64,000 bases of DNA from Paraburkholderia phenoliruptrix (GTDB lineage: Bacteria > Pseudomonadota > Gammaproteobacteria > Burkholderiales > Burkholderiaceae), in NCBI RefSeq assembly GCF_902859825.1, contig NZ_CADIKB010000023.1, forward strand, positions 1-64,000, in the 5' to 3' direction. The notes beneath the pieces are model-generated. The model saw only the letters and a list, made by a program, of their open reading frames with translations, had not been told where the DNA came from and made no database searches. A program made the translations under genes and the position numbers. Below, in pieces: positions 32,118 through 40,631 of this stretch; position 1 is the stretch's first letter, and the number at the start of each line of letters is the position of its first letter.

Positions 32118-33041
32118 TTAGCCGTCCAGTTCGGCGCGCGTGGGAATGGACGGCTGCGCGCCCGCGCGGGTCACCGAGAGCGCGGCGGCCCGCTGGGCAA
32201 AGCGGATGGCTGCATCGACGCCCGCGCCTTCGGCGAGCTGGGCGGCGAAACCGCCGATGAATGTGTCGCCGGCCGCCGTGGTATCGACGGCTTCGACTTT
32301 CGGCGCGTCGTACAGCACGGGCGCCGCGCCTTCGAGCGCCGCCTGCACCCCGCGCGGACCGAGCGTCACCAGCACGTTGCGCGCGCCGGCCGCGCGCAGC
32401 ACGGCGGCCGCCGTCGCCGCTTCTTCAGGCGAGCCCACCGGCAGGCCGGTCAGCGTCGCGGCTTCGAGCTCGTTCGGAATCAGATAGTCGATGAGCGGCA
32501 GCCACTCGGCGGGAAGCGGGCCAGTGGCGGGCGCCGGGTTCAGAATGACCGTCTTGCGAAGACGCCGGGCCGCGGCGAGCGCCGCGTGCACCGCGGCGGG
32601 CGGCGTTTCAAGCTGGCAGATCACGACATCGGCGGCCGCGAGCACCGCTTCGTGGCGCGCAATGGTTTCGGGCGTCACCTCGCCGTTGCTGCCGGCCACG
32701 ATCACAATCGCGTTCTGGCTGGCATCGTCGACGACGATCAGCGCCACGCCGCTCGGCTCGCGGCCGGTTTCGAGCGCTGCACAGTCGATGCCTTCGGCCT
32801 CGAGCCCCGCGCGCAACTGCGCGCCGTTCGCGTCGGCGCCGACGCAGCCGAGCATCGACACGTGCGCGCCGAGCCTCGCCGCCGCCACCGCCTGGTTGCC
32901 GCCCTTGCCGCCCGCGACCTGCGCGAAGGTGCGGCCGGCCAGCGTTTCGCCGGGATGCGGCAGACGCGGCGCGCGCGCCACCAGATCCATATTCAGACTG
33001 CCGACCACCGCCACGCGAGGGCGCGTTTCGTTACTTGCCAC
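32118..33041 (-). CDS. rbsK: Ribokinase
   Basis: PfkB-family kinase of 307 residues phosphorylating D-ribose to ribose 5-phosphate. GSLNMDLV and the ribose-contacting GGKGGNQAVAAARLGA lie near the N-terminus; NPAPA and DTTAAGDTFIGGFA (catalytic Asp, anion hole) near the C-terminus. Start GTG 33041 with AGGAG 6 nt upstream. Last gene of the operon. Confidence 0.95.
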   Translation of the reverse strand: MASNETRPRVAVVGSLNMDLVARAPRLPHPGETLAGRTFAQVAGGKGGNQAVAAARLGAHVSMLGCVGADANGAQLRAGLEAEGIDCAALETGREPSGVALIVVDDASQNAIVIVAGSNGEVTPETIARHEAVLAAADVVICQLETPPAAVHAALAAARRLRKTVILNPAPATGPLPAEWLPLIDYLIPNELEAATLTGLPVGSPEEAATAAAVLRAAGARNVLVTLGPRGVQAALEGAAPVLYDAPKVEAVDTTAAGDTFIGGFAAQLAEGAGVDAAIRFAQRAAALSVTRAGAQPSIPTRAELDG

Positions 33042-33155
33042 TCAATTCTCCTGCTGTCCTGTTTTTCAGTTCTGCTTGCGGGTACTGCGCGCCGGTACTG
33101 CGGGCCTATGGCGCGCACAGGCCAAGCAAGCCGTCCGCAGGCCGCGGCCGCGCGT

Positions 33156-34196
33156 TCACGCCGCCAGATGGCGCTTTCCCGCGCCCGCCCACGTCGACGT
33201 CGATTCGCGCACGATCAGCCGCGGCGACACCACACGCCTGCGCCCACCGGCTCGCGTGCTCGCCGCCGTCTTGCCGGCAATGCGCTCGATCAGCGTCTGC
33301 GCCGCCATGTCGCCGAGCGCGCGCACCGACTGCCCGACCGTCGACAGCGCCGGATAGGTAAAGCGTCCCAGTTCGATGTCGTCGAAACCGATGATCGAGC
33401 AATCGCGCGGCACGCTGATATTGCGCTCCGCCGCCGCGCGCAAGGCGCCGATGCCCATCATGTCGTTGCAGGCGAAAATCGCCGACGGTTTGACCGTATC
33501 GAAGAGCTGCCCGGCCGCGCGGTGGCCGCCGGTCCCGGAAAAATCGCTTTCGACGATCGCGTCCGGCGGAATCTCGATGCCGCGTTCGCTCATCGCGCGG
33601 ATAAAGCCGTGCACGCGCATTGCGCTGACCGCCGTATCGACCGGTCCGCTGATGCAGCCGATCCGCACGTGCCCCAACTCCAGCAGATGCCGCGTGGCCA
33701 GGTACGCGCCCTTTTCGTGGTCGATCTGCACGAGGTCCGCATTCACGCCCTCGATATTGCGGTCGACGATCACGAGCGGCTCGCGCGCGTCCGCGAGCGT
33801 CTGCGCGAGCACCGCGTCGTCGCCGGCGGAAGCGACGATCAGCCCGTCGATCCGCTTTTCCTGCAGCACGCGCAGGTAGTTGCGCTGCTTCGCGGGGTCG
33901 TCGTCGGAATTGCAGAAAAACACGCAGTAGCCGTTGCGGGCGCAACCGTCCTCGATGCCGCGCGCCAGTTCCGCGAAGTACGGGTTGGTGCTGTTCGGCA
34001 CCACGAGCCCGATGGTCGCGGTGGCGCGCGCCTTCAGCGAACGGGCCACTGCCGACGGCACATAGTGAAGCTGGCGAATGGCGTGCTCGACCTTCGCGCG
34101 CACGTCGGCCGAAACCGGACGCGAGTTGTTCACAACGTGCGATACCGTCGTGAAGGACACGCCCGCCACGGCTGCTACATCCTTGATCGTCGCCAT
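33156..34196 (-). CDS. rbsR: Ribose operon repressor, LacI family
   Basis: Protein of 346 residues. The N-terminal helix-turn-helix MATIKDVAAVAGVSFTTVSH is followed by the hinge YVPSAVARSLKARATATIGL and a periplasmic-binding-like domain. Its place inside rbsBACRK makes ribose the likely inducer and the CGCAAACGTTTGCG palindrome before rbsB the likely operator. Confidence 0.92.
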   Translation of the reverse strand: MATIKDVAAVAGVSFTTVSHVVNNSRPVSADVRAKVEHAIRQLHYVPSAVARSLKARATATIGLVVPNSTNPYFAELARGIEDGCARNGYCVFFCNSDDDPAKQRNYLRVLQEKRIDGLIVASAGDDAVLAQTLADAREPLVIVDRNIEGVNADLVQIDHEKGAYLATRHLLELGHVRIGCISGPVDTAVSAMRVHGFIRAMSERGIEIPPDAIVESDFSGTGGHRAAGQLFDTVKPSAIFACNDMMGIGALRAAAERNISVPRDCSIIGFDDIELGRFTYPALSTVGQSVRALGDMAAQTLIERIAGKTAASTRAGGRRRVVSPRLIVRESTSTWAGAGKRHLAA

Positions 34197-34346
34197 AACC
34201 TGTTGCTCTCCTGCCTGTTTTTCCCGCCGGTCACGCCGGTTGCCGACCTCGGGACATCCTCATCGAAGACACGCCCTGCCCATCCATTCCTTACACTTTG
34301 CCGCAAAGCCGCCCGCGAACGCACGGCGCACGTTACCCTGACGATA

Positions 34347-35414
34347 TCAGGCGCGCTTGCGGCGGCTGCGGTAGGTATCCAGCACCACCGCCACCACGAT
34401 CACGGCGCCGGTGATCATCCGCTTGGTCGGCTCGTTCGCGCCGATCTGCGCGAGGCCGGCCGCCAGCACCGAAATGATCAGCACGCCAAAAAACGTGCTG
34501 ATGACGGAGCCGCGCCCGCCCATCAGACTCGTGCCGCCAATCACGACGGCCGCGATCACCTGCAGCTCCACGCCGACGCCCGCATTCGGGTCGGCCGCCT
34601 CCAGACGCGAAATCTGGAACAGCGACGCGAGGCCCGCGAGCGCGCCCATCAGCGCGAACACGATTACCTTGTAGGGCCGCGGATTGACGCCCGCGAGCCG
34701 CACCGCTTCCTCGTTGGTGCCGATGCCGACCAGATAGCGGCCGAACACCGTGCGCGTCAACACCAGTTGCGCGATCACCATGACCGCCACCGCGATCAGG
34801 AAGGCCGGCGAGATGCCGACTGCGATCGGGTTCGAGAGGAAGTCGAACGCGTCGCCGATATACGCGGTGCGCGAATTCGTCATCTGATAGGCGAGGCCGC
34901 GGGCCGCCTCCAGCACGCCGAGCGAGACGATGAACGACGGAATCCGCCAGCCGACCGTGACCGCGCCGGTGATCGTGCCGGTGAGCGCCGCCGCTGCGAC
35001 GCCGAGCAGCGCGGAGGGCAACGGCCCCCAGCCCCACTTGAGCGCGGCCACGCTCACCACGGAGGCGCCCAGCGCGAGCACCGAGCCGACCGACAGGTCG
35101 ATCCCGGCGATGATCAGCACGAACGTCATGCCGACCGACATCACCACCAGATCCGGAATCTGGTTGGCGATGGTGCTGAACGTGTCGTACGTCAGAAAAT
35201 GCGAACTCAACAGCGAGAACAGCACGATCATGCCGAGCAGCGCCCCGGCGAGGCCCAGGTAGTTCGAAAAGCCGAGCCGCGTGCCGGCCGGCTTGCCGCT
35301 CGCGAGCGGTGCCGACGGATCGGCCGGCGGCGCGGCGTTCGTATTGACGCCGGCGGCGCCTTCTTGTGCGCCGTGTTTCGCGCCCGGCGTGTTGCGCAAC
35401 GATTGATCGGTCAT
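34347..35414 (-). CDS. rbsC: Ribose ABC transporter permease
   Basis: Inner-membrane permease of 355 residues with about nine or ten helices and the family motif LIIAGIDLSVGSVLALGA. The first 50 residues are a Pro/Ala-rich hydrophilic extension not seen in E. coli RbsC. Start overlaps the rbsA stop (ATGA). Confidence 0.94.
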   Translation of the reverse strand: MTDQSLRNTPGAKHGAQEGAAGVNTNAAPPADPSAPLASGKPAGTRLGFSNYLGLAGALLGMIVLFSLLSSHFLTYDTFSTIANQIPDLVVMSVGMTFVLIIAGIDLSVGSVLALGASVVSVAALKWGWGPLPSALLGVAAAALTGTITGAVTVGWRIPSFIVSLGVLEAARGLAYQMTNSRTAYIGDAFDFLSNPIAVGISPAFLIAVAVMVIAQLVLTRTVFGRYLVGIGTNEEAVRLAGVNPRPYKVIVFALMGALAGLASLFQISRLEAADPNAGVGVELQVIAAVVIGGTSLMGGRGSVISTFFGVLIISVLAAGLAQIGANEPTKRMITGAVIVVAVVLDTYRSRRKRA

Positions 35415-37006
35415 GACAAGCTCCCTGCTTCATGGGTGTCGAGGTCGTGCAGCAGCGCTTCGCGGCTACGGTAGCCGGCGAAAGCGGCGGCGAGCAGCGC
35501 GTCCTGCGTCCACGTGTCGCGTTCGAACACGCCCGTGAGACTTCCCGCGGACATCACGCCGATCCGGTCGCAGATCAGCATGAGCTCGCGCAGGTCGCTC
35601 GACACCACGACGAGCGCGCGCCCTTCCCGAGCCAGCGCGCCCATCAAGCCATAAATATCGAACTTCGCGCCGACGTCGATGCCGCGCGTGGGTTCGTCGA
35701 ATAACAGCACCTGGCAATCGCGCGCGAGCCAGCGGCCGATCACGACCTTCTGCTGGTTGCCGCCCGACAGTTCGCCGACGATCTGCCCCGGCCCCGAACT
35801 GCGGATGCGCATCGCGTCGATCTGCTTCTTCGCGAGCGCGTTTTCGCGCCTGGCGTCCACTATGCCGTGACGCGCCACGCTGCCGATATTGCCAAGCGAC
35901 ACGTTGGCCGCAATCGGCTGCGGCAGCAGCAGGCCCTCGCCTTTGCGGTCCTCGGTGATGAGCGCAATGCCCGCACGCACCGCGTCCGCCGGCGAATCGA
36001 TGCGCACCGGCGCGGGCGGCGCGCCCGGCGTCGCCGCGAGCGCCACCGTGCCGCTGTCTTTCTGGTCGGCGCCGTAAATGAGCCGCATCAGTTCCGTGCG
36101 GCCCGCGCCGATCAAGCCGCTGACGCCGAAAATCTCGCCCGCGCGCACTTCGAACGATACGTCGCGCACGGCCTTGCCGCGCGAGAGCCGCTCCACTTTC
36201 AGAAGCGGCGCGCCGATCTTGCGCACGCCCAGATCGATCTGCTCGCCCAGTTCGCGGCCGACCATCCACGTGACGATTTCGTCGCTCGTCAGATTGGCCA
36301 TGGCGTCCACATGCACGAGGCGGCCGTCGCGCAGCACGGCGATCCGCTCGGCCACCCGTGCGAGCTCCTCGAGCCGGTGCGAGATGTAGACGAGCGCGAC
36401 GCCGCGCGCCTTCAGGCGGTCGATCTGCTCGAACAGCAGGTCCACTTCCCGCGCGGTCAGCATGGCGGTGGGCTCGTCGAGGATCAGCACGCGGCAGTCG
36501 TCGATCAGATTGCGCGCGATCTCCACCATCTGCTGATGGCCGATGCCGAGCTCGCCTACGAGCGTGTCGGGGTCAATCGCGTCGAGCCCGACTTGCGCCA
36601 TCGCGTGACGCGCGTCTTCACGCAGCTTGCGGCGGTCGATCCAGCCGAAGCTGAAAGCGCCCGCGCGCGGCAAGCGGTTCAGAAACAGATTCTCGGCCAC
36701 CGAGAGCGTTGGCAGCAGGTTCAGCTCCTGCATGACCATGCGCACGCCGAGCGCCTCCGCTTCGGTGCGGCTCGCCGGCGCATACGGCTCGCCCGCGAGC
36801 CGCATGGTGCCCGCGGTCGGCTCGACGAGTCCGCCGATAATCTTGGACAGCGTGCTCTTGCCGGCGCCGTTTTCGCCGGTGAGCGCCAATACTTCGCCGG
36901 CGCGCAGCGACAAGGACACGTCGGCGAGCACCGGTTCGGCATAGGTCTTGCCGATGCCGCTGACGGACAGCACGGCAGGCAAGGCGTCGTGGTCGATTGA
37001 ATCCAT
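35411..37006 (-). CDS. rbsA: Ribose ABC transporter ATP-binding protein, double cassette
   Basis: Protein of 531 residues with two ATPase domains. Domain 1: Walker A GENGAGKST, signature LGIGHQQMVEIAR, Walker B LILDEPTAML. Domain 2: degenerate Walker A GLIGAGRTE, intact signature LSGGNQQKV and Walker B LLFDEPTRGID, the usual RbsA asymmetry. Couples ATP hydrolysis to uptake through RbsC. Separated from rbsB by 341 nt that contain a strong hairpin. Confidence 0.95.
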   Translation of the reverse strand: MDSIDHDALPAVLSVSGIGKTYAEPVLADVSLSLRAGEVLALTGENGAGKSTLSKIIGGLVEPTAGTMRLAGEPYAPASRTEAEALGVRMVMQELNLLPTLSVAENLFLNRLPRAGAFSFGWIDRRKLREDARHAMAQVGLDAIDPDTLVGELGIGHQQMVEIARNLIDDCRVLILDEPTAMLTAREVDLLFEQIDRLKARGVALVYISHRLEELARVAERIAVLRDGRLVHVDAMANLTSDEIVTWMVGRELGEQIDLGVRKIGAPLLKVERLSRGKAVRDVSFEVRAGEIFGVSGLIGAGRTELMRLIYGADQKDSGTVALAATPGAPPAPVRIDSPADAVRAGIALITEDRKGEGLLLPQPIAANVSLGNIGSVARHGIVDARRENALAKKQIDAMRIRSSGPGQIVGELSGGNQQKVVIGRWLARDCQVLLFDEPTRGIDVGAKFDIYGLMGALAREGRALVVVSSDLRELMLICDRIGVMSAGSLTGVFERDTWTQDALLAAAFAGYRSREALLHDLDTHEAGSLS

Positions 37007-37347
37007 CGCGATCCTGTTTCGCGGCAGAAGGCGCGCCTCGCACGATTCACTCGAACAAGGCGGCGCCGGCGCCGCGCGGTCAATGCCGGCCCAAATGCGC
37101 GGAATGCGCAGGCGCTATGGCTGCGCTCTCCTCATCGCGCGGCCGCCGTCATGACGCTTACCTCTGGAATAACGGCGGCCCGCCGGGATTCTTGAGCGGC
37201 TATTGAGCGCTCATTGAATACTAGGCGCGGATTCGCGGTTTGACGCGGCGCGAATCCGCGCGCCCTTTGCGAGTGATGTTCAAGGCGATGCCTGCAGCGA
37301 CGCGCCTGTTTCACCACTCCTGTCTGGTCACCCTTATTGGGTCACGC
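37007..37347. other. rbsB-rbsA intercistronic gap
   Basis: Long for an operon gap. It contains the 13-bp stem hairpin at 37225-37261 and the tandem repeat that overlaps the rbsB stop. No ORF of note. A secondary promoter for rbsA is possible but not seen. Confidence 0.55.
37225..37261 (-). other. 13-bp stem-loop between rbsB and rbsA
   Basis: GCGCGGATTCGCG (37225-37237) and CGCGAATCCGCGC (37249-37261) pair perfectly around an 11-nt loop. No U tract. Position 3' of the binding-protein gene suggests mRNA stabilisation giving excess RbsB, as in other binding-protein operons. Confidence 0.7.
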
Positions 37348-37359
37348 TTATTTGGTCAC
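37326..37359 (-). repeat. 14-bp tandem repeat over the rbsB stop codon
   Basis: Plus-strand units GGTCACCCTTATTG, GGTCACGCTTATTT and a partial GGTCAC. Each full unit carries a copy of the rbsB end (Val-Thr-Lys/Gln-stop on the minus strand), so the gene end was locally duplicated. Confidence 0.75.
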
Positions 37360-38310
37360 CAGATCGCACGGCGTTTCAACCACGCCCGACAGCTCCGACT
37401 GCTTCTTGTGCTCGCTCAGGGCTTTCAGCGCGGTATCGATACCGAACACGGCCTGCTTGGCGGCATACTGGTCGGCGGTGGCAAGCACGCGGCCGTCCTT
37501 GAGCATCGGCTTGATCGCGTTGATGTTGTCGTAGCCGACCACGTAGACCTTGCCCTGCTTGCCGGCCGCGCGCACCGCGGAAACCGCGCCGATCGCCATG
37601 TTGTCGTTGCCCGCGAGCAGCGCCTTCAGGTTCGGGTATTCGTTGAGCATGGCGGACGCCACCGCGTTGCCCTTGTCGATTTCCCATTCGCCCGACTGCA
37701 CCGACACCACCTTCGCGCCGACTGCCTGCATCGCATCCTTGAAGCCCGCCGTGCGCTGCTGCGCGTTCGTCGTGGTCGAGACGCCCTCGATAATGCCGAC
37801 CTCGTCGCCCGCCTTCAGCTTCTTCGCGAGGTAGTCGCCGACCTTTTGCGCGCCCTTGCGGTTATCCGGCCCGACGAACGGCACGTTCAGATCCTTCGAC
37901 TTGAGCACTTCCGGGTCGAGCCGGTTGTCGATATTCACGACAATGATGCCTGCGTCCACCGCCTTCTTGACGACCGGCACGAGCGCCTTCGAGTCGGCCG
38001 GCGCCAGCACGATTGCGTCGACCTTCGACACGATCATCTGTTCGACTATGCGGATCTGGTTGGCCGTGTCCGTTTCGTCCTTGATGCCGTTCGTGATCAG
38101 GTCGAACTTCGCGGCGTTGTGCTTCTGGTAGTCCTTCGCGCCGTTTTCCATGGTGAGGAAGAACTCATTGGCGAGCGACTTCATCACGAGCGCGACTTTC
38201 GGCTTGTGGGCAGGCGCCGTCTGAGCATAGGCGGCGGAAAACGGCACGGCGGCGCTAGCGGTGGCGAGGATTGCGGCCGCCACGATGCGGCGGCGAATGC
38301 GATTGCTCAT
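37348..38310 (-). CDS. rbsB: D-ribose-binding periplasmic protein
   Basis: Sugar-binding protein of 320 residues. MSNRIRRRIVAAAILATASA and the following AVPFSAAYA form the signal peptide. The mature protein has the pentose-binding fold with LVMKSLANEFFLTMENGAKD, VDAIVLAPAD and GVSTTTNAQQRTAGF. AGGAG lies upstream of the ATG. First gene of the operon, under a LacI-type operator. Confidence 0.95.
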   Translation of the reverse strand: MSNRIRRRIVAAAILATASAAVPFSAAYAQTAPAHKPKVALVMKSLANEFFLTMENGAKDYQKHNAAKFDLITNGIKDETDTANQIRIVEQMIVSKVDAIVLAPADSKALVPVVKKAVDAGIIVVNIDNRLDPEVLKSKDLNVPFVGPDNRKGAQKVGDYLAKKLKAGDEVGIIEGVSTTTNAQQRTAGFKDAMQAVGAKVVSVQSGEWEIDKGNAVASAMLNEYPNLKALLAGNDNMAIGAVSAVRAAGKQGKVYVVGYDNINAIKPMLKDGRVLATADQYAAKQAVFGIDTALKALSEHKKQSELSGVVETPCDLVTK

Positions 38311-38361
38311 GCATATCTCCTGGGTTTGTCGGGCTCAGGTCGAGCCGTATTTTTAATTACG

Positions 38362-38375
38362 CGCAAACGTTTGCG
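38362..38375. promoter_or_regulatory. LacI-type operator, probable RbsR site
   Basis: Perfect 14-bp palindrome CGCAAACGTTTGCG, of the CG-centred form bound by LacI/GalR proteins. It lies just downstream of the -10 hexamer, over the expected transcription start, so binding would block initiation. Confidence 0.82.
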
Positions 38376-38381
38376 GGACTC

Positions 38382-38411
38382 ATTCTCAGCGCATCTTGAC
38401 CAGACTGTCAA
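38382..38411 (-). promoter_or_regulatory. Candidate rbs promoter
   Basis: Minus strand TTGACA (38411-38406), 18-nt spacer, GAGAAT (38387-38382), immediately before the palindrome. The rest of the 309-nt rbsB-corA gap shows nothing further. Confidence 0.6.
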
Positions 38412-38619
38412 CGATTTGCAGTGTTGCAGTGCACCGGCGCGCAAAAAATGCGGCACGCCGGCGGGCGCTGCGGCAGAACATGGTGGCAATGGGTCCTCGC
38501 CTCGTTCACGCGTGACGGTTTTGCCGCCGACTGCAATGTCTGCCGTCGGCGGGCCGCCTATGCTGGACTGTTATTGCGTCGCGTGCAAGCGGGACGGGCG
38601 GCCGAACGCGGCCTCGCGC

Positions 38620-39597
38620 TCAGAGCCAGCCGGCCTTGCGAAACCGCCAGTAGAGAACGAGGTCGACGCTCAGCATGATGGCGAGGCACAGTGGATAGCC
38701 GTACTGGAAATGCAGTTCCGGAATGTTCTGGAAATTCATGCCGTAGATGCCCGCGATCATGGTCGGCACGGCGAACAGCGCGGCGAACGAACCAAGCCGT
38801 TTGGTCACTTCGTTTTCCGCGAGCGAAATCATGCCCAGGTTGACCTGGACCGCCGTCACCACCATTTCGCGTCGGCCGTCGATGATCCGCACGATCCGCT
38901 CGAGGTGGTCGTAAACATCCCGAAAGTAAGCCTGCATGCCTTCGCAGACGCTCGGAATGCGGCCGCCCGTGAGCTTGCTGAGCGCTTCCTGCAGCGGCGC
39001 GATGTGATGCTGCAGAATCACGAGGCGGCGCTTGAGCGAATACAGGTCCTGAATGATCGCGCGCGACGCCGCCGAGTTGTTGCGCTCGAAAATGCGGTCT
39101 TCGATCGCTTCGATCTCGGTGTTCACCGCCTCGATGATCGGGAAATAACGGTCGACGATGTCGTCGGCGAGCGCATACAGCACGAAGGCCGAGCCGGCCT
39201 TCAGCAATTGCGGCTCGCGCTCGCAGCGCGCCCGCACGTTCGTAAAGCCCGCGCGCGTGCCGCGCCGCACCGAGAGCACATAGTTCGCGCCGACGAAGAC
39301 GTCCACCTCGCCGATCAGCAGTTCGCCGTCTTCGTCCATCTCGACCGTGTGCATGACCGCGAACAGCGATTCGCCGTACTCCTCGATCTTCGGGCGCTGA
39401 TGACCGTTTTGCGCGTCCTCGATCGCGAGGTCGTGCAGACCGAACTCGTGCTTCATGACCGCGAGTTCGCCGGGGGCGGGATCTTTCAGCGCGACCCACA
39501 CGAAACATTCGGGCCGCGCGACGTAGTCGCTGATGCTATCGATGTCGATGTCTGCGAGCTTCCGGCCGTCCTGATAGGCGGCGCAATTGATCAGCAT
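38620..39597 (-). CDS. corA: CorA magnesium/cobalt transporter
   Basis: Protein of 325 residues: a large N-terminal cytoplasmic domain, then two membrane helices joined by the selectivity loop YGMNFQNIPEL with the invariant GMN, and a short basic C-terminus (WRFRKAGWL). Forms pentamers that let Mg2+ enter. Monocistronic. Confidence 0.95.
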   Translation of the reverse strand: MLINCAAYQDGRKLADIDIDSISDYVARPECFVWVALKDPAPGELAVMKHEFGLHDLAIEDAQNGHQRPKIEEYGESLFAVMHTVEMDEDGELLIGEVDVFVGANYVLSVRRGTRAGFTNVRARCEREPQLLKAGSAFVLYALADDIVDRYFPIIEAVNTEIEAIEDRIFERNNSAASRAIIQDLYSLKRRLVILQHHIAPLQEALSKLTGGRIPSVCEGMQAYFRDVYDHLERIVRIIDGRREMVVTAVQVNLGMISLAENEVTKRLGSFAALFAVPTMIAGIYGMNFQNIPELHFQYGYPLCLAIMLSVDLVLYWRFRKAGWL

Positions 39598-39857
39598 GTT
39601 GGTTACCCTGAAAGCGCAACGGAGCGGCCCGCCTGCCGGCGCATGCGCGGCTGGCTCGGCCCCTCTGCATGAATGGAATATGCAACCGTCATGTTAAGGG
39701 CTGCAGGCGGCTCTCATGTATCGAATTGTTAAAGGCCGCGCCGTGACGAGCGTGCGCGTTCGGGAGGCAGGCGTTGAGTGCTGCCCGCCGCACGCTCTTG
39801 CGCGTCACCCGCTTCTTCTTCATGATCGGTGCAAAGGACAACAGCAAGGAGACCGCC

Positions 39858-39941
39858 ATGTGGCATTTCACCCGGAGCACCGGCAAGCGCGCGCGTGAGT
39901 CGCATTGCGCGACGGTTCGCGCGAAGGACAATCGCTCGTGA
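39858..39941 (+). CDS. Putative leader peptide coupled to the kinase gene
   Basis: Twenty-seven-codon ORF beginning MWHFTRSTGKRARESHCATV, basic and without a membrane segment. AGCAAGGAGACC before the ATG is the best ribosome binding site in the area. Its TGA overlaps the GTG start of the kinase gene (GTGA), so translation of the kinase is probably coupled to it. Either a regulatory leader or a tiny protein; not recognised. Confidence 0.5.
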   Translation: MWHFTRSTGKRARESHCATVRAKDNRS

Positions 39942-40558
39942 GCCGCCTCGTTTTTATTTGCGGTCATGCGGGCACCGGCAAGACCACCCTGGCAAAAAAA
40001 CTGATCGGTCCGCTGATGAAGGCAACCGCCTCACCGTTCTGTCTGCTCGACAAGGACACGCTGTACGGCGGCTACAGCGCCGCGGCAATGGGCATGCTGA
40101 CGGGCGACCCGAACGATCGCGACAGCCCGCTTTTCCTCGAGCATCTACGCGAGCCGGAGTATCGCGGCCTGATCGATACCGCGCGCGACAATCTCGAACT
40201 CGGCGTCAGCGCGCTGGTGGTCGGGCCGCTGTCGCGCGAAGTCCGCGAACGGCGGCTGTTCGATCGCGCGTGGCTCGGCGTTGGGGAAGACGTCAGCGTG
40301 CGTGTGGTATGGGTGTATGTGTCGGAAGAAACGGCGCACCGGCGGATCGTCGCACGCGGCAATCCGAACGACGCCTACAAGCTTGCGCATTGGGACGAAT
40401 ACCGTCAGCGGCGCTTCGTGCCGAGCGGCGACATGTGCAACGACCTGCTGATGTTCGACAACACCGCACCGGCCGCGGCGGATCACGACGCGCTGCTCGC
40501 GCGTATCGTCGGCGAGCGGCAAGCGGCTTCGGGCATGACGCCGCCGTTGCCTGTCTGA
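39938..40558 (+). CDS. P-loop kinase-like ATP-binding protein
   Basis: Protein of 206 residues starting SRLVFICGHAGTGKTTLAKK after the initiator; GHAGTGKTT is the Walker A motif. The fold resembles small kinases of the AAA_33/zeta-toxin-like group, with a Arg-rich lid near RRIVARGN. Substrate unknown. The GTG at 39938 was chosen because AAGGA lies upstream and the ORF of 39858 ends on it. Converges with the saccharopine dehydrogenase-like gene. Confidence 0.78.
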   Translation: MSRLVFICGHAGTGKTTLAKKLIGPLMKATASPFCLLDKDTLYGGYSAAAMGMLTGDPNDRDSPLFLEHLREPEYRGLIDTARDNLELGVSALVVGPLSREVRERRLFDRAWLGVGEDVSVRVVWVYVSEETAHRRIVARGNPNDAYKLAHWDEYRQRRFVPSGDMCNDLLMFDNTAPAAADHDALLARIVGERQAASGMTPPLPV

Positions 40559-40585
40559 TTGCGCGAGGAAAGAAGCCGCATGAAA

Positions 40586-40607
40586 AACGCCCCGCATGCG
40601 GGGCGTT
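40586..40607. terminator. Bidirectional terminator, perfect palindrome
   Basis: AACGCCCCGCA (40586-40596) and TGCGGGGCGTT (40597-40607) are exact complements; preceding A residues give a U tract for the minus-strand gene. Confidence 0.8.
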
Positions 40608-40631
40608 GTCCATTTGCGCGGCGAGGCTTCC

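Noticed and set aside
37126..37206. Possible secondary promoter or leader ORF for rbsA
   Set aside because: No hexamers close to consensus and no convincing start codon; left as part of the gap.
39689..39823. Minus-strand 44-codon ORF starting MKKKRVTRKSVRR
   Set aside because: Basic and plausible at first sight, but no ribosome binding site and no sign of a conserved family.
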